Counted from the stretch's first letter, positions 21,901-31,153 are shown. The stretch is DNA of 52,850 bases from Coxiellaceae bacterium (GCA_030680235.1 JAUXWQ010000050.1:1-52850); one strand, 5' to 3'. The notes: generated by a model from the letters alone, not told the origin. Numbers and translations are program-made.

Positions 21901-22428
21901 AAAAAATTAGAGGATAAGATAGCATCAAAAAAACCCTCGGATAATGTTGAACATTATAGAAAAACCTATCTTAACTTAACAAAATTAAAACGTACTGAAA
22001 CTGAATTGCCAATGAAAAGTGAGGCTTATTTATTGATGCGTGATTGCACGCGAACAGATTCTGAAGAAAATAAAAAACGTTTTGTGGCATTTACAGAGCG
22101 CCCTGACGTTAAAAAATCATCCATTGGAAAAACAATTGCTATTTCAATGCTCGGGTTTTTAGGAGTTGTTGGTATTGCTGGATTGATTGTTTTAACACAT
22201 GGTCTTGCATTACCACTTATACCCATTTTAATTGCGAAGGGTCTAGCGGCAGGCGCAATTGCAGCGTCAGCAACAGGGTTGGGTGGTGTGGTTGTAGAAG
22301 CAAAATTAGCTTCAAATAAACAATCGAAACTAAAAAATATGTTCGCTTCTTTTTTTAAGACAGGACCCAAAAATGAAGATGCGACTAAAGAAATAGAAGC
22401 AAAAGACAAGCCTAAAAAGATAAGGTAG
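18949..22428 (+). CDS. Calpain-like cysteine protease with C-terminal membrane segments; candidate effector
   Basis: A 1159-aa protein with a calpain (peptidase C2) catalytic domain. Visible landmarks are IPDCTLLATLQAIL with the nucleophile Cys133, LWVHVLEKAFAARG (the calpain WxxxLEKAYA motif), GLVTASCG, DEHAYSVMAV with His415, and VRNPWGSFGRDYD with Asn449. The order and motif context fit an intact C-H-N triad. About residues 500-1040 are largely helical with no recognised domain. Two hydrophobic segments near residues 1050-1105 and a Lys/Glu-rich tail follow. No signal peptide. The ATG at 18949 was chosen (AAAGAGG upstream); the longer TTG frame starts inside the repeat. No calcium-binding hands seen. 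Delivery by a secretion system is inferred. Confidence 0.85.
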   Translation: MKRMQFDTFDTAQFVQPGVRGRLTRDLSGLQDVKTAAPIALKKGQKLIIQPIGTSVRSDYLLTCYIDNKSTKRDDMPESGGDIISGDVFQVSGINPKKTFRFEEFFYRSREPLFPGNQSPSVDEINQFLIPDCTLLATLQAILNHPNGAAYIRDMLHDNGDSTTTIRFFEPKTRKPIYYTVTNSIAYSGNTPLSSHPVLWVHVLEKAFAARGMRDNETRVDSSIPSVYASGLMPKFCLESMVNTKGKIHQFNLDAKKFLPQQLILTSPVGEYLISLFGMVKRGEAGEEDLKIFIREFFKNYLNNIEDIEQLIMAFPTIDKEAIKERYLEMLVKIFSFPDIFPLEESKIISALNNTPYYETYLQLKKCGSDQENYASRSYSDAELEAYSLIQESLARGGLVTASCGISDIGLIDEHAYSVMAVFEKGHEYRDKITGEKKLVKRLYVQVRNPWGSFGRDYDEKEEKLEPKKTIQSEFLVELKDFYRCFGDVCFSDSVNRVFEKAEEKQRLENNIHHLLNAPMSFEEYSFANLIAEDFLVEKTTNDLVSLELLSLSLLTEEENQKIVTCLAIDNEEIRKESIFSALSIETIGYFGDDSERIKARLYYLIMIRSDYNNAKKYSDLLQENTPYAAYWKAIQIRKNVIHLFVSYETNIFLESLESLNNKLMDFLEKLEMQVNSVDFIANNQVALEAAFSTLSEHYVFIKKFSIYLPNYYETFDAVEEKLKALANFIAESKKQSMKIVSSMNETAASIFTQMIAEANTIEQAAFRWNSERHLSDAAKQAISSAIAAHDISLARTPLEQSFVSDAACVKEITKQVMGISALQKQFKLLCKGIFLSGDNQYERGVETTKETGVAIAEVLAPFVEVQDRLAFLEKETDSHAIKQLLKSLRRIKEALIEKIRSSLSEGQSYYEMANGDIGRIVSNMAQCFDDVTCASLKADFQDSAKKEVVAKRVGKLSNALDRESTLAHKEMNCCSFALDYVLAKKLEDKIASKKPSDNVEHYRKTYLNLTKLKRTETELPMKSEAYLLMRDCTRTDSEENKKRFVAFTERPDVKKSSIGKTIAISMLGFLGVVGIAGLIVLTHGLALPLIPILIAKGLAAGAIAASATGLGGVVVEAKLASNKQSKLKNMFASFFKTGPKNEDATKEIEAKDKPKKIR

Positions 22429-22450
22429 TCTGTACTTTTCTTGGTGTTAT

Positions 22451-22987
22451 TCAAACCATTCGTTTTAATACATCATCATGGTCATAAAAATGATGCTTTA
22501 GGGCAGCCAAGGTATGAATGATAAGCAAACCAAAAATAGTCCACGCTAAATAAGTGTGCCACGGACGTACAAGGTGTGATAAGGCTTTATCAAGAGGAAT
22601 AAAAGCTAAATGAATATCGCCAAAGCCCCAGAAGGGTAAAAGATGACCGCCAGCGAGTGTCATTATAACACCTGAAATACACATCATAATGACAACAAAA
22701 TATAGTAAAAAATGCACCAATTTTGCAGCTGCTTTTTCGATAAAAGCCATGCGGGTTGGTAAACGAGGGGAGGGATTAATTAAAGTCCATACTAATCGCA
22801 CTAGCATTAAAATTAAGAGCGTGACGCCTGCTGATTTATGATAGGGCATTAACATTTTTTCGATATCTTTTGGAATATAACTAAAAGCAACACCAAGACA
22901 CAATAATCCTAAAACAATAATGGCCGTTACCCGGTGTAATAATTTACTAACATTGCTATACATTTTTTCTGTGTTGAAAATAGTCAT
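22451..22987 (-). CDS. Cytochrome b561 family membrane protein
   Basis: A four-helix membrane di-heme cytochrome of the prokaryotic b561 (CybB/YceJ) type, probably passing electrons between quinol and a periplasmic partner or oxygen. Hydrophobic helices lie near residues 14-38, 50-68, 88-110 and 145-165. Candidate heme-ligand histidines are LLHRV (helix 1), MPYHKSAG (helix 2) and the C-terminal HTYLAW and LIIHTLAALKHHF. 178 aa is the family length. It is convergent with the calpain-like gene (22-bp gap) and shares no operon. Confidence 0.88.
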   Translation of the reverse strand: MTIFNTEKMYSNVSKLLHRVTAIIVLGLLCLGVAFSYIPKDIEKMLMPYHKSAGVTLLILMLVRLVWTLINPSPRLPTRMAFIEKAAAKLVHFLLYFVVIMMCISGVIMTLAGGHLLPFWGFGDIHLAFIPLDKALSHLVRPWHTYLAWTIFGLLIIHTLAALKHHFYDHDDVLKRMV

Positions 22988-23111
22988 GATATATGCTCTT
23001 CTTGTAGCTAGTAGAATTATTTAAACATCATTTTCAGGATGAGGAAATCTTTATGTTATAGATAAGGATGATTTTTTCAGAAATTAAAATGTAGCATGTT
23101 GGATTATATGA

Positions 23112-23678
23112 ATGATAAAAAAAAATATCTCGGAGCTTCGCATTATAGCGGGTGACTATCGTAGCCGAAAAATTTTTTTTGAAGCGGAGAATGGATTACG
23201 CCCTACGCATAATCGCATTCGTGAAACTGTATTTAATTGGTTGCAGTCGGTAATTGAGAATAGCCTCTGCTTAGATGCATTTGCAGGCAGTGGCGCGATG
23301 GGATTTGAAGCATTGTCCCGAGGTGCAAAACAGGTTGTATTTTGTGATATTTCAAAAAATGTTATTCAAAATTTAAAAAAAAATGCAATTGAATTAAAAA
23401 TAATGAATGTTGATTTTTATCAGTGTGATTTTGTTTCAAAAAATCCAGTGGTTGATCAACAATTTGATGTGGTTTTTTTGGACCCTCCTTTTCAAAAAAA
23501 TGTATTGGTAGAAACTTGCGCATTATTAGAAGAAAGAAATTTGCTAAAACCAAATGCATTTATTTATTGTGAGTTTCAGAAAGATTCTGTTGATATTACA
23601 CAATTTCCAGAAAATTGGATTATCAAAAAACAGCAAGAAACGCAGACAATTGTGTATATGTTATTCATGCGAGCATAA
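23112..23678 (+). CDS. rsmD: 16S rRNA (guanine966-N2)-methyltransferase
   Basis: Methylates N2 of G966 of 16S rRNA. It has RIIAGDYRSRKI at the N-terminus, RPTHNRIRETVFNWL, the SAM-binding motif AFAGSGAMGFEALSRGA, and the catalytic FLDPPF. 188 aa is normal. Its last codons and stop (ATGCGAGCATAA, Met-Arg-Ala) come from a family R repeat, the same ending seen in the glycosyltransferase at 33065. Two in-frame-looking ATGs occur close together; 23112 gives the frame shown. Confidence 0.93.
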   Translation: MIKKNISELRIIAGDYRSRKIFFEAENGLRPTHNRIRETVFNWLQSVIENSLCLDAFAGSGAMGFEALSRGAKQVVFCDISKNVIQNLKKNAIELKIMNVDFYQCDFVSKNPVVDQQFDVVFLDPPFQKNVLVETCALLEERNLLKPNAFIYCEFQKDSVDITQFPENWIIKKQQETQTIVYMLFMRA

Positions 23679-23712
23679 TAAATTCGCTCGTTACACTCGC
23701 GGCTCGCACCCA
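23667..23712. repeat. Short family R unit at the rsmD end
   Basis: ATGCGAGCATAATAAATTCG followed by CTCGTTACACTCGCGGCTCG forms a compact degenerate palindrome overlapping the rsmD stop codon and the gap to the convergent tolA gene. Confidence 0.6.
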
Positions 23713-23720
23713 TCTTCCTA

Positions 23721-24623
23721 CTAAGCATTTCCCACAGACTGCAAATAACCTTGCGGGCTTAGCGTCAACATCAATTGTCTAAAATGTGAAAATAAGGCGG
23801 CTTGTTGTGGTACTGGCAGAGGTGATGAGGCATTAATGGCTTCGCGTGCCGATTGGTCCAATGCATCATTGCCACTGCTTTTTACCAGTTGCACTGACAA
23901 AACGGAGCCATCAGGTGCGATGGAGACGGAATAAACACATTTTAATTGGTTATTAATTTCAGGAATACGCCAATTTGATTGAATGCTGGCAAGAATTTCC
24001 GCTTTATATTTATCAACTTCGCCTGTTTGCGCTTGTGATTGAATACTAGAAATATTTTTTGCTTCTGTATTGAGTTGCTGTGCCATTAATTGTTGCTGCA
24101 GTTTTTTTTGTTCAGCCAATAGTTTCTTTTGCTTTTCTGTTTGAATGGCTTTTTTATCAGCTATCAATTGCTGTTGTTTTAATGTCGCTTCTTTTATCTG
24201 AAGCGCTTTTTTTTGTTGAGCTAATTTTTTTTGAGCCTCTGCTTTTTTCTTTTTTAATGCGGCAGCTTTTTCGGCTAAAATCGTTGCCTTTTCGGATTCA
24301 ATCAGTACAAGTTTTTCTTTTGCGGCCGCTTTTTTTGCAAGCATTTTTTCTTCAATCACTTTCTGTTGTGCCGCTTCAGCTTGTTTTTTTATAGTAACAT
24401 CTGGTTTTACAGGTGGTGTGGGTATTGGTTGTAGTGCTGCCTGTTTAATTTCTGTTTCTGTTGCAGTATCAAAAACCGCAGAAGCATGAATAACATTAGC
24501 GGGTGCGCTGGATGCAGGCATTTGAAAATGGGATGATTCAAAATTAAGAATCAAGAGACAAACAACCGCCACATGCACAAAGAGTGCAAAAATAAGCGGT
24601 TTTTTGTATTTTTGTTCTATCAC
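23721..24623 (-). CDS. tolA: Cell-envelope integrity protein TolA
   Basis: An inner-membrane-anchored Tol-Pal component that spans the periplasm. The three-part TolA layout is clear: a single membrane helix (about residues 10-27, LIFALFVHVAVVCLLILNF), a long Lys/Ala/Glu/Gln helical stalk (about 80-195) and a C-terminal TolA/TonB domain (KYKAEILASIQSNWRIP, APDGSVLSVQLVKSSGNDALD, AREAINASSPLP). 300 aa is within family range. The start is GTG at 24623. No tolQ, tolR or tolB is next to it. The gene instead follows proS by 12 bp, so it may be transcribed with it. Confidence 0.9.
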   Translation of the reverse strand: MIEQKYKKPLIFALFVHVAVVCLLILNFESSHFQMPASSAPANVIHASAVFDTATETEIKQAALQPIPTPPVKPDVTIKKQAEAAQQKVIEEKMLAKKAAAKEKLVLIESEKATILAEKAAALKKKKAEAQKKLAQQKKALQIKEATLKQQQLIADKKAIQTEKQKKLLAEQKKLQQQLMAQQLNTEAKNISSIQSQAQTGEVDKYKAEILASIQSNWRIPEINNQLKCVYSVSIAPDGSVLSVQLVKSSGNDALDQSAREAINASSPLPVPQQAALFSHFRQLMLTLSPQGYLQSVGNA

Positions 24624-24635
24624 TGCTTAGCCCAA

Positions 24636-25916
24636 TTATCTGACATGTTTTTCCAAAAATGGAATCACTTCATCAATCGCAACATGTTCAACGGCTTCAT
24701 GGGTGCGATTTTTATATTCAATGGTTCCTGCATCAATGCCTTTTTCGCTGATGACCAAACGATGAGGAATGCCCAACAAATCCATGTCCGAAAACATCAC
24801 TCCAGCACGCTCCTTGCGATCATCCATCAACACATCAAATCCCATGAAACGCAATTTTTCATAGAGTTCAAAGGCTTTTTCGCGAACGCGATAGGCTTTA
24901 TGCAGTTGCATTGGCACAATCACAATTTGAAAAGGTGCCATGGCAAGTGGCCAAATGATGCCACTATCATCGTAATTTTGTTCAATGCTTGCGGCAACAA
25001 TGCGAGAGATTCCAATGCCATAACAACCCATTTGTGGGTGTAGTGTTTTGCCGTCTTCGCCTAGCACCGTTAAATTCATTGATTTACTATAGGTGTTGCC
25101 CAATTGAAAAATATGTCCTATTTCAATAGCACGCGCAAAACGCAACTTTCCTTTGCCATCGGGGCTTGTATCGCCTTCTTTAACGGGGGTTGTTCCCTCT
25201 AAATTTTCAGCACGTTCAATATTAGCTGCATAATCACTGCCATCACTATAGACAATGATATCTTCGCCAGATTCTGCAAGCACCTGAAATTCATGTGAAA
25301 ATGCACCGCCAATTTGGCCGTTATCAGCCAATACTGGACGAAAACGCAAGCCAAGACGCGTAAAAATTTTCAGGTAAGCGTCATACATGATTTGATAGGT
25401 TTCTTTGAGTGATGCTGTATCGGCATGAAACGAGTAAGCATCTTTCATTAAAAATTCACGTGCACGCATCACCCCAAAGCGTGGGCGGATCTCATCACGA
25501 AATTTGGTTTGAATTTGATAAAGATTCACAGGAAGTTGCTTATAGCTATTTAATTCATGGCGCATCAAATGGGTGATGACTTCTTCATGTGTTGGGCCAA
25601 AGCAAAAATCACGTTCATGACGGTCTTTAATCTTTAATAGTTCTTTACCGTATTTTTCCCAGCGATCTGTTTCTTGCCACAATTCAGCAGGTTGCACTGC
25701 TGGCATTAAAATTTCTAACGCACCAGCACGATTCATTTCTTCACGAACAATTGCTTCCACTTTTTTTAAAACGCGCACACCTGTTGGTAACCAGGTATAT
25801 AATCCACTCGCAAGTTTGCGAATTAATCCCGCGCGTAGCATGAGCTTATGACTCATCAATTCTGCATCAGCAGGGGTTTCTTTGACAGTGGCAAGTAAAA
25901 ACTGAGTCGTTAACAC
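24636..25916 (-). CDS. proS: Proline--tRNA ligase lacking the editing (INS) insertion
   Basis: A class II synthetase charging tRNA-Pro. The sequence follows the E. coli-type enzyme closely: [20 protein letters not shown], motif 2 region [48 protein letters not shown] and the C-terminal anticodon domain. Between YAANIERAE and [10 protein letters not shown], where bacterial-type ProS normally carries the roughly 180-residue INS domain that clears Ala-tRNA-Pro, only some 30 residues remain (including [12 protein letters not shown], the conserved edge after INS). Total length is 426 versus about 570 aa. The frame is intact, so this is a clean internal loss, not a pseudogene. The gene starts with GAGAG upstream. 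Confidence 0.94.
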   Translation of the reverse strand: MLTTQFLLATVKETPADAELMSHKLMLRAGLIRKLASGLYTWLPTGVRVLKKVEAIVREEMNRAGALEILMPAVQPAELWQETDRWEKYGKELLKIKDRHERDFCFGPTHEEVITHLMRHELNSYKQLPVNLYQIQTKFRDEIRPRFGVMRAREFLMKDAYSFHADTASLKETYQIMYDAYLKIFTRLGLRFRPVLADNGQIGGAFSHEFQVLAESGEDIIVYSDGSDYAANIERAENLEGTTPVKEGDTSPDGKGKLRFARAIEIGHIFQLGNTYSKSMNLTVLGEDGKTLHPQMGCYGIGISRIVAASIEQNYDDSGIIWPLAMAPFQIVIVPMQLHKAYRVREKAFELYEKLRFMGFDVLMDDRKERAGVMFSDMDLLGIPHRLVISEKGIDAGTIEYKNRTHEAVEHVAIDEVIPFLEKHVR

Positions 25917-25942
25917 GGAACTCTCCTGAAAAGTTAGTCTTT

Positions 25943-26121
25943 AGGAACATGTACGAAATAAGTCCTACAACTGATCGCTCAATATGACGCGATCTTTAAA
26001 CGTTTCTCATTCAAAAATGCTTGAAGTGCAATAAGCATTCCTTCACATTTTTTCAATCGAAACGTTTAAATCTCACGGCATCTTGGGCGCCACTGGCAGG
26101 ATTTATTTCGTACATGTTCCT
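25943..26121. repeat. MITE-like nested palindrome upstream of proS
   Basis: Within the 358-bp gap 25917-26274, AGGAACATGTACGAAATAA (25943-25961) and its exact complement ending at 26121 form terminal inverted repeats, extended by GTCCT/AGGAT. Inside, TTTAAACGTTTC is mirrored by GAAACGTTTAAA. Total about 179 bp with no open frame, which is the form of a miniature inverted-repeat element. The core GCATTCCTTCACATT also resembles a fragment at 13509. No transposase in the window matches it. Confidence 0.6.
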
Positions 26122-26274
26122 TATTGTCCGAGAGATTGCTTGTGTGTGCAAGCATTCTGTGGTGAGTAAAATGCTAAAATGTACCGATGCTTGAGCATTT
26201 GAAAGATAGTTGGTCAAGTGTGTCTAAAATGGTATAAGAAAGAAGGTCAGTATATTGATTCGGCGAGGTGTGTC

Positions 26275-29109
26275 ATGTCCAGAGGATCCACAAGTCACAC
26301 GGAAGAAACCAGTGAAAAAATTAATTTAGCTGAAGACTACCCAGGCATTTATTTTCATTTGCAAGATAAGCGAGCTGCTTGCATCGCGTTGATGAGCGCA
26401 TCGGCAGCGCAATCGCAACTTTTACTTGAGCAATATCGACGTGAATCAGCACTTAGTCGAGGAAAATTGCAAAAAACAATTGAAATCAGTGATCATATTC
26501 AATTTAATATCCTTGAATCGCATGATTTATTTGATAAACCTGTGATAACAATAACAACGTTATTACAGGCAAAGAAACGTTCACGCTATTTTCGTGGTAT
26601 GCGTATTAATGGTGACGCACTAAAATTATTATTGCCCATGGATTTGTCAGGAGTGGATTTTGGTAATTGTGTTTTTGAATGTGATGTTGATTTTACAAGA
26701 TGTAATTTAAAAAATGCGAATTTTCAAGGCGCCGTATTCAATAAAAAATTGATCGTTAATGATGCGGATCTTCGTGGTGCAAATTTCAAAGACGCTGCCG
26801 TTACTGAATTATGTACAAATATAAAAACAAAATGTAGTGGTCGATTTACCTCTTCCTTGATACAAAAAAATAAGGTAACGAAAATAAATCGTGAAACATA
26901 TTGTCTTGATGAAAAACTAGCAATTACTGTTTATACCAATGGTTCAGAATATAAAATTTTTATTGCCGATATAGAATACGATCCTCGTCAATTCTGGAAT
27001 AATTTTGAAATCGAGTATAGAAAATTACAAAAAAAAGGTGGTTTTGGTGATCAAATAAAGCATTTGAAAAAGCTATCACTTATTCAGAAAATTTCAGCAT
27101 TGTTTTTGCATGCTCAAGAAGATAATAAAAGTCGAACATTAACAGCATTAAAAATAATTGTGCAACGTGCAGCGTCTGTTATTGTCCCATCTGTTCAGCA
27201 ACCGCCACTATGTGATAGTAGAGAAACCGAACCACAGCATGTACCACGAGAATCTTCTAAGGTTGATCTGATAGAACCTGTTACCACACAAACGATGGCA
27301 TCTCCTTTTGGTGGCGTGATAGCTGATGAAGAAATCTTACGTCGATTAACAGTAGATTTTTACAATCGTGAATCTGGTCAATTACTAGATAGTATTGAAG
27401 CAGATGCGGCAAGCATCATGCTGCGAAATGCGCTGCATTCAATTACTACACTCACAGAAAATATAGCGAACTTGTTGAAAAAATATCAATACTTGAAAGC
27501 AAAAAATGATGACACACGTTTTGTTGATCAATTATTACTTGAGCAGATTTTCCCAGAATTTTTGAAACAAATTATTTATCGACAAGCGTCAAAAATAATA
27601 CCCTATAAACTACTGAATGATTTTTTTAAAGAGTCAGGACTGCCTTCTCATGTTAAAGAAATAATGTCAAATGCGCAGTTTGTATTTAGTGGTGAAGTAC
27701 GGTTGATTACTGTTAATAAAGCTCTTTTTTTAAAGACATGCCATATTGCATGGGGAGAGTTATCTCTTTCTACTTTAGTGGATATTAATGTAGCGGCGAA
27801 AGAAACCGCTGCATGTGTTTTTGAAAAAATGAAAGCGCATAGTCAATTACGTGAACCAGAACGAACTTGTGTTGAAAGACAGTATTATTTAGCGCGCTTA
27901 ATCCAAACTGAAAAATATTCAGAGGCGGAAAAGGAAGCAGAGGCTTTGCGTGCTGCATGGCCAACCTATCCTTTTGAAGATGATCAATATGGTATTTTTT
28001 CAACAATGAGTGACACTATTAAAAAGGGTTTAATTAAAAGTGTTGAAGAGAAACTCAGCGCTTCAGTTTCAGCTGAGGATGAAAAAAATGTTAAAGATTA
28101 TTTTTATCAGCAGTGTCAGCCTGGTCGGATTCAGGAGGTGTTTAAAAAATTAATGATGCCTGTAGGTTTTTATGAATTAAGGACTAAGTTACGCGCTGCA
28201 CACGAGAAACTTTTTTATTTTACTAACCCGATGACTGATGCAATTGATGTAACAGTGTTAATGAGACGTATCGCTAAAAATGTACTTCTATATAAACAAC
28301 CAATTGATCAAGATGATGTAAAATTATTGTATCGCTGTGTGAATAGACCTTTTGTGTGGATTGCAGGTGAAACTGAAAGACAGGCATTGTTTCAGGCAGC
28401 TGATCAGAATGTGTGTCTGCCAGAAATGATTAGACGGATGCTTGGAAATGCCATGATGGCCGATGACTTATTGAAAAATAATGCGCGGGAAATAATGGAT
28501 GCCTCTTTGATTAAGGAACAAGATTTTAAAGATTTTGTGAATGGATTATTGGATATTCCTGCGATCACAGACGACTTGAAAAAAATATTTCGTTCTATTT
28601 GGCTTGAGTATGAACCGATAAAACGTGCCGTTAGAGAATTGCCAAATGGTGATTTACTATTTGCCGATCCTGATGTTTCGGAAACGCGGGCTTTAGTCGC
28701 GCATCCTGAAATAAATATGATGAAGCTGAGACAAGCAAAAACATTATATGAGCTATTTAAGGATATTGAATTAGCGATTTTAAATCCATCTTATAATTTT
28801 TCTGGTGTAAGGCAAATATCGGTTTCTTGTGATGTCTTTTTAGCTCGTGAGTCTTACCAAAAAGAAAAGTTTCCTGTGCCAGCGTTACTGCCGATTAGGG
28901 AGATTTCATGTGAAATTGGTCACTTGCGAAAACAACTGGATGATTTTTTACTTGAGCTTGGTGACGAAAGTACAAAAACTTTTGGCAAAAAAATCAATCT
29001 GGCGTCAGAAGCGGTTCGTGCACGTAAAAAAACTTGGGAAAAACATGTGACGGCATTGATTCAGCTGCAAGATCGTGTACCCGAACAACGCTCTGCAATG
29101 GCCTTATAA
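26275..29109 (+). CDS. Large pentapeptide-repeat protein, candidate effector (944 aa)
   Basis: No overall family recognised. Residues about 122-176 form a short run of pentapeptide repeats (MDLSGVDFGNCVF, VDFTRCNLKNANFQGAVF, NDADLRGANFKDAAV) following the A(D/N)LXX pattern, which folds as a right-handed beta-helix. Some 750 further residues are mostly helical, with no signal peptide and no membrane segment. The ATG at 26275 was chosen for its GAGGTG site; an upstream GTG frame (26218) lacks one. The long cytosolic multi-domain form, lack of operon partners and AT-rich codons match Dot/Icm-type effectors, but export is unproven. It stands alone between a MITE-like element and prfA. Confidence 0.7.
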   Translation: MSRGSTSHTEETSEKINLAEDYPGIYFHLQDKRAACIALMSASAAQSQLLLEQYRRESALSRGKLQKTIEISDHIQFNILESHDLFDKPVITITTLLQAKKRSRYFRGMRINGDALKLLLPMDLSGVDFGNCVFECDVDFTRCNLKNANFQGAVFNKKLIVNDADLRGANFKDAAVTELCTNIKTKCSGRFTSSLIQKNKVTKINRETYCLDEKLAITVYTNGSEYKIFIADIEYDPRQFWNNFEIEYRKLQKKGGFGDQIKHLKKLSLIQKISALFLHAQEDNKSRTLTALKIIVQRAASVIVPSVQQPPLCDSRETEPQHVPRESSKVDLIEPVTTQTMASPFGGVIADEEILRRLTVDFYNRESGQLLDSIEADAASIMLRNALHSITTLTENIANLLKKYQYLKAKNDDTRFVDQLLLEQIFPEFLKQIIYRQASKIIPYKLLNDFFKESGLPSHVKEIMSNAQFVFSGEVRLITVNKALFLKTCHIAWGELSLSTLVDINVAAKETAACVFEKMKAHSQLREPERTCVERQYYLARLIQTEKYSEAEKEAEALRAAWPTYPFEDDQYGIFSTMSDTIKKGLIKSVEEKLSASVSAEDEKNVKDYFYQQCQPGRIQEVFKKLMMPVGFYELRTKLRAAHEKLFYFTNPMTDAIDVTVLMRRIAKNVLLYKQPIDQDDVKLLYRCVNRPFVWIAGETERQALFQAADQNVCLPEMIRRMLGNAMMADDLLKNNAREIMDASLIKEQDFKDFVNGLLDIPAITDDLKKIFRSIWLEYEPIKRAVRELPNGDLLFADPDVSETRALVAHPEINMMKLRQAKTLYELFKDIELAILNPSYNFSGVRQISVSCDVFLARESYQKEKFPVPALLPIREISCEIGHLRKQLDDFLLELGDESTKTFGKKINLASEAVRARKKTWEKHVTALIQLQDRVPEQRSAMAL

Positions 29110-29156
29110 CTTTGGGGTATTAAACCACTTAAAAACCCTGTATATTTGCGCGCATT

Positions 29157-30239
29157 ATGAAAGAATCACTTAAATTAAAGTTAATAACCTTGGCCAGTCG
29201 TTTTCGCGAATTAAGCGCGATGTTAAGCGATGCGGTTGTTATTAATAACCAAAATCAATTTCGTGAGTTATCAAAAGAATATGCACAACTAGAAGATATT
29301 GTGCGGTGTTTTGCACACTACCAGCAAAATGAAAAGGATATGTCAGCAGCAATGCAGATGATTTCTGAAAATGATGCAGAGATGCAAGCGCTTGCAGAGG
29401 AAGAATTAGTTACATTAAAGGCATCACAAGAAACCTTACAACAAGAGCTTCAATTGCTTTTATTGCCAAAAGACCCTAATGACGACCGAAATGTATTTCT
29501 GGAAGTGCGTGCAGGAACAGGTGGGCATGAAGCAGCTTTGTTTGTTGGCGACTTATTTCGGATGTATAGCCGTTTTGCAGAAAACCAAGGCTGGGGTTTT
29601 TCCGTTGTCTCTTCGACGGATGGCGAGCAGGGTGGTTACAAAGAAATTATTGCGCGCATTGAAGGTAAGGGCGTCTATTCCCAGTTAAAATTTGAATCAG
29701 GCGCGCATCGCGTACAGCGTGTGCCGTTAACAGAAGCGCAGGGGCGCGTTCATACCTCAGCGTGTACGGTTGCTATTTTGCCAGAGCAAGATGAAATTGA
29801 TGACATTAAAATTAATCCTGCTGACTTACGTGTGGATACCTATCGTGCCTCGGGTGCGGGTGGTCAGCATGTGAATAAAACCGATTCCGCGATTCGCATT
29901 ACGCACTTGCCTTCAGGGTTAGTGGTTGAATGCCAAGATGAGCGTTCACAGCATAAAAACCGTGCGCGGGCGATGTCTTTATTGTCTTCGCGATTATTAG
30001 ACCAAGCGCAAAGAAAACAGGCGTCTGAACAAGCCGCACAACGTAAAAGCTTAGTGGGTAGCGGTGATCGTTCTGAACGTATTCGCACTTACAATTTTCC
30101 GCAGGGTCGTGTGACGGACCATCGTATTAATTTAACCTTGTATCAACTCGATGATGTCATGGATGGCAAATTAGAATCAATAATTGTGCCGTTAACACGT
30201 GAATTCCAAGCGGAGCAATTAGCAGCAGTGAGTGATTAA
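29157..30239 (+). CDS. prfA: Peptide chain release factor 1
   Basis: Terminates translation at UAA and UAG. The codon-recognition tripeptide region [14 protein letters not shown] (PxT motif as PLT) and the catalytic GGQ in [17 protein letters not shown] are present. The latter glutamine is the methylation target of the enzyme encoded by the next gene. 360 aa is normal. It overlaps prmC by 8 bp if prmC starts at its GTG, so the two are co-translated, as is common in gammaproteobacteria. Confidence 0.97.
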   Translation: MKESLKLKLITLASRFRELSAMLSDAVVINNQNQFRELSKEYAQLEDIVRCFAHYQQNEKDMSAAMQMISENDAEMQALAEEELVTLKASQETLQQELQLLLLPKDPNDDRNVFLEVRAGTGGHEAALFVGDLFRMYSRFAENQGWGFSVVSSTDGEQGGYKEIIARIEGKGVYSQLKFESGAHRVQRVPLTEAQGRVHTSACTVAILPEQDEIDDIKINPADLRVDTYRASGAGGQHVNKTDSAIRITHLPSGLVVECQDERSQHKNRARAMSLLSSRLLDQAQRKQASEQAAQRKSLVGSGDRSERIRTYNFPQGRVTDHRINLTLYQLDDVMDGKLESIIVPLTREFQAEQLAAVSD

Positions 30240-31077
30240 TATCCCAATGCTTATCGTAGAATATAAAAAGAAAATAACAGAGCAATTGTTTCCGTTGTCA
30301 GGCACAGCAAGAATGGATGCTGAATTATTGTTGATGTATGTGCTTAATAAAACACGCGCACAATTAATTACAGATTCAATGACTGTCGTGAGTGATGCTG
30401 AGGCCAGCATGATTGATGCCGTTGTCGCACGCCGCTTATCGGGCGAACCTATCGCTTATATTTTAGGGTATCAACCTTTTTGGACATTAGAGTTATTGGT
30501 GTCCCCTGATACCTTAATTCCACGTCCTGAAACGGAATGCTTGATTGATTGGATTCTCACGAATCTTGGTGATCAAACAGCGTTAACGATTGCCGACTTA
30601 GGAACAGGAACGGGTGCCATTGCGCTTGCTTTAGGATCTGAAAAATCAGGCTGGAAAATAGATGCAATTGATGAATCCTATGAAGCATTAGCCATTGCCA
30701 AAAAAAATGCCGATAAAAACAACATAAAAAATGTTTCTTTTTATCAAGGCGACTGGTGCAATGCGCTTCCTAATAGAAAATATGATGTGATTGTGTCCAA
30801 TCCGCCCTATATTGCTGAGGGGGATTTGCACTTGAAGCGATTAACATTTGAACCCCAAAGCGCTTTAGTTTCGGGTAGTGATGGCTTGGATGCTATTCAA
30901 ATTATTGCAACGCAGGCAAAAGCTTTTTTAAAGCTGGGTGCTAGCTTGGTAATTGAGCATGGCTTTGATCAGGCGATGGCTGTGTGCGATATTTTTAGAA
31001 AAGCGGGTTATGATGAAGTGCATAATCATCGAGATTTGTCGGATGTGCCGCGGTTTGTGACAGGGCGACAAAACTGA
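30232..31077 (+). CDS. prmC: Release factor glutamine methyltransferase
   Basis: Methylates the GGQ glutamine of RF1 and RF2. It has the SAM motif [14 protein letters not shown] and the catalytic NPPY in [12 protein letters not shown], preceded by the N-terminal helical domain ([35 protein letters not shown]) and LIPRPETE. 281 aa is the family length. The start could be GTG 30232 (overlapping prfA) or ATG 30247; neither has a strong ribosome site, fitting translational coupling with prfA. Confidence 0.95.
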   Translation: MINIPMLIVEYKKKITEQLFPLSGTARMDAELLLMYVLNKTRAQLITDSMTVVSDAEASMIDAVVARRLSGEPIAYILGYQPFWTLELLVSPDTLIPRPETECLIDWILTNLGDQTALTIADLGTGTGAIALALGSEKSGWKIDAIDESYEALAIAKKNADKNNIKNVSFYQGDWCNALPNRKYDVIVSNPPYIAEGDLHLKRLTFEPQSALVSGSDGLDAIQIIATQAKAFLKLGASLVIEHGFDQAMAVCDIFRKAGYDEVHNHRDLSDVPRFVTGRQN

Positions 31078-31153
31078 GAGATACTTCGAGATTAATGGTG
31101 CGAGTCGTGGCATTCACTAACATACAAGTTACGATTTTTGTAGGGTTTTTACT

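Noticed and set aside
24636-25916. proS as a pseudogene or assembly deletion
   Set aside because: The frame is continuous, all catalytic motifs are present and the INS edges join smoothly, so a functional short enzyme is more likely.
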